Shown here piece after piece: positions 1 to 6,912 of a DNA stretch of 20,078 nt. The notes beneath the pieces are model-generated. The model ran no database searches, had not been told where the DNA came from, and saw nothing but the letters and a program-made list of their open reading frames with translations. The DNA lies in contig CANRGM010000013.1 in NCBI GenBank assembly GCA_947630155.1, forward strand, positions 1 through 20,078, written 5' to 3'. Positions within the stretch are counted from its first letter, which is position 1. Each line of letters starts with the position of its first letter. The position numbers were made by a program, and so were the translations under genes. Source of the stretch: an uncultured Clostridia bacterium (GTDB lineage: Bacteria; Bacillota; Clostridia; TANB77; CAG-508).

Positions 1-129
1 AAATTCCAAGCTACACGCACTACGCAGGGAGATATTTTTCATATCTATTGTTTAAATATATAATAACATATGTTTTTTAAAATATCAATAGTAAATTTTG
101 GAAAATTTTTAATAAGAAAATTACTTTGT
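1..129. other. AT-rich upstream stretch, nothing recognised
   Basis: Apart from a slightly GC-richer first 35 bases, this is AT-rich DNA without an open frame of useful length or a clear hairpin with a T run. It may be the tail of whatever precedes the first module. I see no homology to the tail of the module copies. Confidence 0.4.
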
Positions 130-178
130 ATTACATTAATATTACGCCAATATTACAATTTAGTAATGTTGATGTAAT
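130..178. promoter_or_regulatory. Imperfect inverted repeat beside the promoter of module 1
   Basis: Arms at 130-145 and 163-178 match at 14 of 16 positions in inverted orientation (ATTACATTAATATTAC and GTAATGTTGATGTAAT). The right arm ends three bases before the -35 box. The same half-site, GTAATATTGATGTAAT, lies at 4949-4964, also three bases before the -35 of module 2, but without the left arm. Position and conservation suggest a regulator-binding site; the regulator is unknown. Confidence 0.45.
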
Positions 179-181
179 TTA

Positions 182-210
182 TTGAAAACACTGGATTAAT
201 GTCTTATAAT
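182..210 (+). promoter_or_regulatory. Promoter of module 1
   Basis: TTGAAA at 182-187 and a perfect TATAAT at 205-210 are separated by 17 bases. The matching pair in module 2 has the same spacing and a related spacer. The untranslated leader to the small ORF is about 165 bases here but only about 40 in module 2, because module 1 has roughly 120 extra bases between promoter and leader ORF. Confidence 0.8.
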
Positions 211-380
211 AAAATAAGAGTAATTAAGCAATAATGGTTACTTATTAATAGTTACTTATATTGAGACTTAAATGCAATATTGATATGCTAAATAAGTTAT
301 TACTAGAAATTTTATATGTAGAAAATTTGCATGTACTCATTTTTAAGTAATAAAACAGAAGAATAAGGAGAAGGATACTT

Positions 381-569
<189 letters not shown>

Positions 570-704
570 TTTTAACTAGGCTCTTTTGTATTATAGAACA
601 ATTAACTTATCAGACAATGTTAACCAATGAGAATAAAATGCTGAAAATTTAAAAATATTAAAAAGAAAAAAATTAAAAATATAAGTGAAAGGAACGATGC
701 AATT

Positions 705-2069
705 ATGGAAAAAAAGAGTAAGAAAAAAGTAATGGCTATAGTAGCCGCTTTGGTGATAGTAATTTTGGTGTCAGTACAAGGTATTATATTATTATTGCAA
801 AAGAGACAGGCAGGAAGTCAGGAGTTAAGCAAAGTTGCTAATGCGGAGAGTGATGAAATGTTGGCTGACGCAAGTACAGAAAGAAAGGTACTAAGTTCAA
901 AAGAGAAGCAAGAATTTATGGAAAATTTATCAAAAAAATGGGATGGGAATACAGTAAATACTGTTGAAGTCAAAATTGGTGGTAATAATACTAGTGAAAG
1001 TAATGAAGTAAGCAGTGAAGGAAGTGATGAAGCAGAAAAAATGAAAGTACCAGTTCCATTAGGATATACAGCATCACAAGTACAAGGAGAGGATACAGTA
1101 AATGGTGGATTTGTAATATATGAAGGAGATGGACAAGTAACAGGCGATAGTAATGATGAAAATGTAAAAGAAGCAAAAAAAACCAGAAACCAATGGGTGT
1201 GGGTTCCAATATATGATGTAAATGAAATATATGGTACAGATAGTAGTGGTCATATGCATGGAAAACTTTATGAGTATCCCCAAGAAGGTGAGAGTAAAAG
1301 AAAACCATTTAATTGGTCAGAAGATGCTAATGGTGCTATGACAATATCCAGCCCAACAAATTTTAGAGAACCAGATTTGGTAACTGGGTTTGATAGAGAT
1401 GATTATTTGCCGGATAAATTATTCGAAGAAGAAACAGAGGAATTAGAAAAAGAATTAATGTCAAATTTTGAGAAAACTATAAGCAGCATAAAAAAATATG
1501 GAGGATTTTATATAGGAAGATATGAAACAGGTGGATTATCTGGAGAAGCAAAAGTAGTTAAGCAAAACGAAGACATATCTAATCAACAATGGTATACGAT
1601 GTATGAAAAAAGTAAGGCTTTGAAAGGAAAGAATAGAAATGTAGAAACAAGTATGATATGGGGGTGTTTGTGGGATGCAACAACACAATGGTTGATAGAT
1701 ACAGAAGCAGCAACATATAGTGATGTTGCTAATAGTTCAGCAAGTTGGGGTAATTTTTATCGTGAAGGCTTTACATATGAAAATAGTCAAGGACAGATTG
1801 TTGAAAAAAAATCAAATAGTTATATTAGGATTCCAACAGGAAGTAGTGACCGTAATAAGAAAAATAATATTTTTGACATGGCAGGAAATGTCGATGACAT
1901 GACACTGGAGGCCTGCGGTGTCGCCGACGACTTCGCCTGCCGGCCGAGTTTATCGTGGGAACAATTGCAGCGTCGACGGCAACTTCGAGCCAATGGTGTG
2001 CAAACGCAGCCGCATCATGCCGACCTACAGCGGCGGCAACTTACGGCACGAGGGCAGCACTTTTCGTAG
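705..2069 (+). CDS. Membrane-anchored FGE/SUMF1-fold variable protein, module 1 (3' frame disrupted)
   Basis: The start ATG at 705 follows GAAAGGA at 11 bases. Residues 1-8 are basic and 9-31 form one transmembrane segment (signal anchor), so the rest is predicted to be outside the cell. Residues ~40-260 are a low-complexity, acidic linker with a small conserved region containing NQWVWVPIYD. From about residue 264 (KYGGFYIGRYETGG) to the end lies an FGE/SUMF1-type domain ending in NNIFDMAGNVDDMTLE, the usual lead-in to the variable tip of this C-type-lectin fold. It is probably a binding domain rather than an enzyme. After residue ~402 the DNA becomes GC-rich and the frame is broken: RVYRG is encoded in a different frame from GNVDDM, and the family-like end (GTRAALFVALRPDSNE, stop 2093-2095) in a third. 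The frame given stops at 2069. Two one-base corrections would join these parts. Confidence 0.75.
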   Translation: MEKKSKKKVMAIVAALVIVILVSVQGIILLLQKRQAGSQELSKVANAESDEMLADASTERKVLSSKEKQEFMENLSKKWDGNTVNTVEVKIGGNNTSESNEVSSEGSDEAEKMKVPVPLGYTASQVQGEDTVNGGFVIYEGDGQVTGDSNDENVKEAKKTRNQWVWVPIYDVNEIYGTDSSGHMHGKLYEYPQEGESKRKPFNWSEDANGAMTISSPTNFREPDLVTGFDRDDYLPDKLFEEETEELEKELMSNFEKTISSIKKYGGFYIGRYETGGLSGEAKVVKQNEDISNQQWYTMYEKSKALKGKNRNVETSMIWGCLWDATTQWLIDTEAATYSDVANSSASWGNFYREGFTYENSQGQIVEKKSNSYIRIPTGSSDRNKKNNIFDMAGNVDDMTLEACGVADDFACRPSLSWEQLQRRRQLRANGVQTQPHHADLQRRQLTARGQHFS

Positions 2070-2086
2070 CTCTGAGACCTGACAGC
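1911..2086 (+). other. Hypervariable 3' region, candidate DGR variable region, module 1
   Basis: Positions 1911-2050 are 63% G+C and only 20% A by my count, in a gene otherwise about one third G+C and A-rich. The segment corresponds to the last ~50 residues of an FGE-fold protein, the position of variable regions in DGR targets. Its 3' end (CCTGACAGC at 2078-2086) matches module 2 closely, as the conserved end of a variable region would. Frame-changing indels lie at about 1911-1946 and 2045-2046. No reverse transcriptase or template repeat is in the window, so the DGR label is inferred. Confidence 0.6.
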
Positions 2087-2139
2087 AATGAATAATAACA
2101 AGACGAGCACTATAATTCAGTACATAACTATAACTTAAG

Positions 2140-2176
2140 ACTAGTCGAAGGCTAACGAAGTAAGCCTTCGACTAGT
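2140..2176 (+). other. Stem-loop after the variable region, module 1 (no T run)
   Basis: A perfect 14-base stem (ACTAGTCGAAGGCT, 2140-2153, with AGCCTTCGACTAGT, 2163-2176) encloses a nine-base loop. It is followed by AGGGTAATA, not a T run, so it does not look like a terminator. DGR target genes carry a hairpin/cruciform just downstream of the variable region that aids retrohoming; the placement here, 54 bases after the variable segment, fits that role. Confidence 0.65.
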
Positions 2177-2254
2177 AGGGTAATATAATTAAAATAAAAT
2201 CATGGAAAACATTGTGTGCTTCCAAAACAAGGTGAGAAAGGAACGAAATTTATT

Positions 2255-4693
2255 ATGAAAGGTAAAAAAATTACAATTATAACAAGTATTATTATGATAG
2301 CTCTGATAATAGTAAGTTTATTTACAAAAAGAATTAGTAATACCATAATATCATCAAATTCTGAACAACAAAAAAATGCTACATATAATAGTTTAGAAAC
2401 TTATGCAGCTAACTCTGTAACAACATATTCAATTGAGTGGCAAAAATCAATAGGCTCAGATTATGTTACAGAATTTAAATCTGCTGTAAAAACATCAGAT
2501 GGAGGGATAATTGCAGTTGGAAGTACAGATATTAACACGTTTATAGAAGGAGAAAATAAAAAAAGTTATGGAAATCAAGATGGAATAATAGTTAAATATT
2601 CTTATGATGGAACAGTAGAGTGGAGTAAACTTTTAGGTGGAAGAGGTAATGATGAGTTATTTAAGGTTGAATCAAAACCAAATAAATCCGGTAAACCAGA
2701 TGAAGAAGTCTATGTTGTAGGAGGATACGTTGATTCAGGCGAAGTAAAGTATGATGATGTAAAATTAGAAATATCAGATCATGGTAATGAAATAACCGAT
2801 TATGGTTATATGGCTGGAATTATAATGACAATAGATAGATATGGAAATATTAAATGGGTAAAAACTTTAGAAGGAACTGGTAAAGTTAGAATAAATGCAG
2901 TTACAATAAATGAAAATGGAGATGTGGGTGTAACTGGAAGTTATTATAGTAGTATTACAGTAAATGGTACAAAAGAGACTTTAACAAGTTCAGGTGAAAA
3001 AGATGGATTTATTTGTGTGTTTTCAAATGATGGAAACTATAAATGGAGCAAAAACTTAGATAGCAACGGAAATGTAACTGGAAAAGCAATTACTGCAACA
3101 TCTAAGGGATTTGCAGTGGGGGTAAATTTTAAAGGTGAGTTAACTATAGGAGAAGAAAACAAAGGGGATAATAAAGTTAAAACTAAAGGTAAAGTAGATG
3201 CTGTTGTAATTAAATTTTCATCAGCTGGAGATGTGAGCTGGAAGAAACAATTAGGTAGTACAGATAATGATGAAGTATATGACATTACAGCTAATGCAGG
3301 GGCGTCAGAAATAATAGTTGTAGGTGCTTTGGGAAAATATATAGCTGAGGCTAATATAAGTTCTAAAAAATATTATGATGGAATGCTAGTAAAGTTATAT
3401 GAAAGCAGTGGTACAGTAAAACAAGCCATATCTATTGGTGGATATGATAATGGTGTAATTGATTCAGTAGTTCCAACAAATAATGGTGGAGTATTGTTGG
3501 GAGGTTGGACATATAGTAAAGATGTTAAATACAATAATGTTTCTATAACAAGCTCAAATAAGGGCAAAAATGAAGGCTTAATTATTGAATTAAATGCTTA
3601 TAATAATCTTGTATGGAGTGATGTAATTCAAGGTGAATTATATGATTGTATTAATGATATCGTATATATGGGAGATGGTTCATATTATGCAGTAGGGGAT
3701 TTTAATAGTAAGAGCATAACAAATGGAAACGAAAATATAAAAAAGAAAGTACAAGAAGATGATGTATTGCTTAAAAACAATGCTTCATATTCTTCAGATG
3801 CATTTGTTATAAAGTATATAACCAATACATATGTACCACCAAAAAAGCAAGAAGGAAAAGTTACAGTACATCATGTAATAGAAGAAGAATATAAAGAGTG
3901 GGAAGATGATTTCAAAAAGGAAATAAAAGAGGCACTAAATGGAGAGTTAGAAGAAAAACCAGGAGAAGTAATAGAAATAAGGAAGGGAAAAATAGGAGAT
4001 CCATATAAAGTAGAAGAGAAAGACATTGAACACTATAAATTAAACTCTGCAATTGAAAATGCAGAAGGTACTTATGCTGAGGAAAATACAGATATTTATG
4101 TATATTATGTTCCAAAAGATTATAAGTATAAAATAGAGTATTACTATGACGGTGAATTTGACAGTAATAGTACTGAAACAAAAGAAGCAAAATATAATTC
4201 AACAGTAACAGTATCCCCAAGTAAAGAAAAAGATGGATATAAATTAGTAAATATAACATCTGAAAATGGAGAAAATTATTCAAATGAAAATGAAGTACAA
4301 CTGAAAATCAGTGATGACCCAGAAAAAAATGTTATAAAATTCTATTATGAAAATACAGAATTTAAAACAATAACAGTAAAAAAAGTATGGGAAATGAGTG
4401 ATGAGGAAGCAGAAAATTATAGAGCAACAATTCAATTAATGAGAGTGAAAGATGGAGAAAAAACACCATTACTAGATAAAGAGGAACATGAATTTAAAGT
4501 AGAAATAATAGGAAACCGCTCTGGCACAATTAAAAATGTACCAGTAAATAAAGGCGGAGAACCGATAGAATATGCATTAAAAGAAATAAAAGTAGAAAAA
4601 AGAAAATCGCCAAATGAAAATAATTGGGAAGAAGTTTCTTTAACACAATTTGATGTATCATATCAGATAGTAAAAGGTGATGAGAACAACTAA
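2255..4693 (+). CDS. Secreted or membrane-anchored beta-propeller/MucBP/CnaB adhesin, module 1
   Basis: I choose ATG 2255 (812 residues): GAGAAAGGA lies 12 bases upstream, as for the partner gene, and the corresponding module 2 protein aligns from MKGKKITI. Residues ~4-24 are hydrophobic (signal peptide or anchor). Residues ~40-530 contain seven repeats of the type D-G-hydrophobic-strand, W-x-K-x-hydrophobic-G, GG-hydrophobic-strand. The first repeat lacks its outer strand and SDAFVIKY after the seventh supplies one, the 'velcro' closure of a seven-bladed propeller. From ~534 there are MucBP-like modules (VTVHHVI to VYYVPKDY; then IEYYYDGEFD), and from ~703 a CnaB-like domain (ITVKKVWEMSD to EYALKE). 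No LPxTG motif or sorting tail is present. It is probably cotranscribed with the variable protein 160-190 bases upstream. A role in adhesion or surface binding is inferred from the domains. Confidence 0.75.
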   Translation: MKGKKITIITSIIMIALIIVSLFTKRISNTIISSNSEQQKNATYNSLETYAANSVTTYSIEWQKSIGSDYVTEFKSAVKTSDGGIIAVGSTDINTFIEGENKKSYGNQDGIIVKYSYDGTVEWSKLLGGRGNDELFKVESKPNKSGKPDEEVYVVGGYVDSGEVKYDDVKLEISDHGNEITDYGYMAGIIMTIDRYGNIKWVKTLEGTGKVRINAVTINENGDVGVTGSYYSSITVNGTKETLTSSGEKDGFICVFSNDGNYKWSKNLDSNGNVTGKAITATSKGFAVGVNFKGELTIGEENKGDNKVKTKGKVDAVVIKFSSAGDVSWKKQLGSTDNDEVYDITANAGASEIIVVGALGKYIAEANISSKKYYDGMLVKLYESSGTVKQAISIGGYDNGVIDSVVPTNNGGVLLGGWTYSKDVKYNNVSITSSNKGKNEGLIIELNAYNNLVWSDVIQGELYDCINDIVYMGDGSYYAVGDFNSKSITNGNENIKKKVQEDDVLLKNNASYSSDAFVIKYITNTYVPPKKQEGKVTVHHVIEEEYKEWEDDFKKEIKEALNGELEEKPGEVIEIRKGKIGDPYKVEEKDIEHYKLNSAIENAEGTYAEENTDIYVYYVPKDYKYKIEYYYDGEFDSNSTETKEAKYNSTVTVSPSKEKDGYKLVNITSENGENYSNENEVQLKISDDPEKNVIKFYYENTEFKTITVKKVWEMSDEEAENYRATIQLMRVKDGEKTPLLDKEEHEFKVEIIGNRSGTIKNVPVNKGGEPIEYALKEIKVEKRKSPNENNWEEVSLTQFDVSYQIVKGDENN

Positions 4694-4763
4694 GACTATC
4701 ATCATATTGGAGGACTTACTGCAAAAGTATTAAACAACAATTACCACTGTTAGTATAAAATTA

Positions 4764-4804
4764 AAGCAGGCAAAATGAACATAAAATTTTGCCTGCTTAA
4801 TTTT
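4764..4804 (+). terminator. Rho-independent terminator after module 1
   Basis: A perfect 13-base stem (AAGCAGGCAAAAT with ATTTTGCCTGCTT) with a nine-base loop is followed by AATTTTT. It closes the first module. Module 2 has no counterpart after its adhesin gene. Confidence 0.9.
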
Positions 4805-4841
4805 TATAAAAAAATGAAAAACATAGATAATCAAATACAAT

Positions 4842-4949
4842 GTGATTAACGACAACGCAAAGGGAAGGAAAATATCTATATTTGAGGAAATTGCAACAAA
4901 ATATGGATTAAAATTCAATGATTTAGAGAAAAGAATTTATAAATTTTAG
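4842..4949 (+). pseudogene. Possible C-terminal gene remnant between the modules
   Basis: An open stretch of 35 codons from GTG 4842 to TAG 4947-4949 encodes a well-behaved peptide ending in KYGLKFNDLEKRIYKF. It has a weak purine-rich site and no full gene in front, and stops in this frame occur at 4815 and 4824. The residue pattern resembles the amphipathic end of a real protein, so it may be the tail of a gene interrupted when the module was duplicated. It could equally be chance. Confidence 0.25.
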
Positions 4950-4967
4950 TAATATTGATGTAATCTC

Positions 4968-4996
4968 TTGAAAATAATCGATTAATGCAATATAAT
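4968..4996 (+). promoter_or_regulatory. Promoter of module 2
   Basis: TTGAAA at 4968-4973 and TATAAT at 4991-4996 have a 17-base spacer. The half-site GTAATATTGATGTAAT lies three bases upstream, as in module 1. The leader ORF starts 47 bases after the -10 box. Confidence 0.8.
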
Positions 4997-5042
4997 AAAA
5001 TAAGAGTTAGTAGAAAAACAGAAGATAAGGAGAGAGATACTT

Positions 5043-5135
<93 letters not shown>

Positions 5136-5199
5136 ACGTGGAGTTTTTCTACTTAATTATTAGTAGTTTAAATAAATTAATATCAAAAGAAATTAACAT

Positions 5200-5258
5200 A
5201 GAGCCAGATAAAACCTATGCGCATTTTTTATGCGTATAGATTTTATCTAGGCTCTTTT
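5200..5258 (+). terminator. Conserved hairpin with short T run between leader peptide and variable gene, module 2
   Basis: AGAGCC/GGCTCT, AGATAAAA/TTTTATCT and TATGCGCA/TGCGTATA pair into a long stem with a short T-rich loop, followed by TTTTG. Relative to 530-588, several positions have changed on both strands of the stem (AGT/ACT here AGA/TCT; GTGCA/TGTGC here GCGCA/TGCGT), which supports selection on structure. Terminator or attenuator are the likely roles. Confidence 0.65.
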
Positions 5259-5370
5259 GTATTATAGAACAATTAATTTATTAGACATGTTAACCAACAA
5301 GGATAAAATGCTGAAAATTTAAAAATATTAGAAAAAAATTAAAAGTATAAGAGAAAGGAACGATGCAATT

Positions 5371-6708
5371 ATGGAAAAGAAGAGTAAGAAAAAAGTAATG
5401 GCTATAGTAGCCGCTTTGGTGATAGTAATTTTGGTGTCAGTACAAGGTATTATATTATTATTGCAAAAGAGACAGGCAGGAAGTCAGGAGTTAAGCAAAG
5501 TTGTTAATGCGGAGAGTGAAGAAATGTTGGCTGATACATATGAGGATGCAACAACAAATGAAAAAACTAACCCGTCTCCAGAAAACAAGATAGCAAAGAT
5601 GGCGGAATTGTCAAAAGATTGGGATTATACTAAAGTAGATGCTATAGATGTCCAAATATCAGAAACAGATACAAGAACAGTTAAAGTACCAGTACCAAAG
5701 GGTTACAAGGCTTCGAAAGTAACAGGAACAGATGAAGAAAAAGGAGAAAATACCCTAGATGGTGGATTGGTTATATATGAAGGTGTTGAAGAAGTGACAG
5801 GAAAGATTGGCGATGAGAATGTAACAAAAGCACAGAAAGAAAGAAACCAATGGGTATGGGTGCCTATATATGATCCAAGCTATATATATGGAACAGATGC
5901 TAATGGAAAGATATGGGGAAAATTATATGATTTTAACGATAGTGGAAGAATAAAATTTAATTGGACTGAAGATGAAAATGGAATGAGTATAATAAATTCA
6001 ATTCATAATAGAGAACCGGATCTGCTAGTGAAAGATGATAGAGATGCTTTTTTGCCAGGGTATATGTTAGAAGAAGAAAGAGAGAAAATATACAAAGAAA
6101 TAACAACCAATTTTGGTAAAACTATAAACAGCATAAAAAAATATGGAGGATTTTATATAGGAAGATATGAAACAGGTGGTTTATCTGGAGAAGCAAAAGT
6201 AGTTAAGCAAAACGAAGATATAAACAATCAAAATTGGTATACGATGTATGAAAAAAGTGAGGCTTTGAGAGGAAAGAATAGAAATGTAGAAACAAGTATG
6301 ATATGGGGATGTTTGTGGGATGCGACATTACAGTGGTTGATAGATACAAATGCAATAACATATGATCAAGTAGTAACTACTCCAGGAGAGTGGGGAAATT
6401 ATAAGGATAGTACTTTCACATATACAACAGATGAAGGAGAGCAAACAAAAGAATGGGGAGAAAAATTGATTCCAACCGGAAGCTCAGAGTACACAAAGAG
6501 AAATAATATTTATGATATGGGAGGAAATGTCCAGGAGCTTACACTAGAGACCGACGCTGTCCCAAATTCATTGGATACTAACTATTTCCGAATTACACGC
6601 GGGAGCACTTACGTCTCTCGACGGCCTACCTTGGCAATATCAAGTTTCGCCAGTGAGCCAGCGCGTCGACTGCTATACGAACATCACCAACCCTGCATTA
6701 GGCTTTAG
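5371..6708 (+). CDS. Membrane-anchored FGE/SUMF1-fold variable protein, module 2 (3' frame disrupted)
   Basis: The first ~55 residues are almost identical to the module 1 protein, including the basic start and transmembrane segment 9-31. The acidic linker (~56-250) has diverged, keeping VKVPVPKGY and NQWVWVPIYD. The FGE/SUMF1 domain starts near residue 256 (KYGGFYIGRYETGG), and NNIYDMGGNVQELTLE precedes the variable tip. RITRGSTYVS is in frame, as expected for the family, but the conserved end ALGFRAVLFVGLSPDSDE (stop 6749-6751) lies in another frame. Comparing the copies around CGACGGC puts one extra base at about 6615-6620. As written, translation ends at 6708 with an unrelated tail. Predicted extracellular ligand-binding protein; enzyme activity is unlikely but not excluded. 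Confidence 0.75.
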   Translation: MEKKSKKKVMAIVAALVIVILVSVQGIILLLQKRQAGSQELSKVVNAESEEMLADTYEDATTNEKTNPSPENKIAKMAELSKDWDYTKVDAIDVQISETDTRTVKVPVPKGYKASKVTGTDEEKGENTLDGGLVIYEGVEEVTGKIGDENVTKAQKERNQWVWVPIYDPSYIYGTDANGKIWGKLYDFNDSGRIKFNWTEDENGMSIINSIHNREPDLLVKDDRDAFLPGYMLEEEREKIYKEITTNFGKTINSIKKYGGFYIGRYETGGLSGEAKVVKQNEDINNQNWYTMYEKSEALRGKNRNVETSMIWGCLWDATLQWLIDTNAITYDQVVTTPGEWGNYKDSTFTYTTDEGEQTKEWGEKLIPTGSSEYTKRNNIYDMGGNVQELTLETDAVPNSLDTNYFRITRGSTYVSRRPTLAISSFASEPARRLLYEHHQPCIRL

Positions 6709-6742
6709 GGCAGTACTTTTTGTAGGTCTGAGCCCTGACAGC
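6550..6742 (+). other. Hypervariable 3' region, candidate DGR variable region, module 2
   Basis: Positions 6551-6710 are about 51% G+C by my count, against roughly one third in the preceding gene. The segment differs from its module 1 counterpart at most positions and by 12 bases in length between the RxxRG codons and the conserved end, while both flanks are highly similar. The 3' end (CTGACAGC, then ATGAATAATAACAAGACGAG) is conserved between copies. This is the expected look of a diversified target with a fixed 3' anchor. Confidence 0.6.
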
Positions 6743-6796
6743 GATGAATAATAACAAGACGAGCACTATAATCCAGTACATAACTATAACTTAAGG

Positions 6797-6831
6797 CTAG
6801 TCGAAGGCTAACGAAGTAAGCCTTCGCATAG
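6797..6831 (+). other. Stem-loop after the variable region, module 2 (no T run)
   Basis: CGAAGGCT (6802-6809) and AGCCTTCG (6819-6826) form a perfect eight-base stem around the same nine-base loop AACGAAGTA as in module 1. After a two-base mismatch, CTA and TAG extend the stem. The inner stem and loop are invariant between copies while the outer stem has drifted, and no T run follows. Confidence 0.65.
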
Positions 6832-6912
6832 TAGTGGAATATAATTAAAATAAACTCATGAAGAACATTGTGTATACTTCCAAAGCAAGGTGAGAAAGGA
6901 ATGAAATTTAAT

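Noticed and set aside
705..2069. Sulfatase-activating formylglycine-generating enzyme
   Set aside because: Only the fold-type domain is seen, with a membrane anchor, no sulfatase gene and a hypervariable tip; a binding role fits better.
2255..4693. Sortase-anchored cell-wall protein
   Set aside because: MucBP-like and CnaB-like domains suggest this, but there is no LPxTG-type motif, hydrophobic segment or basic tail at the C-terminus of either copy.
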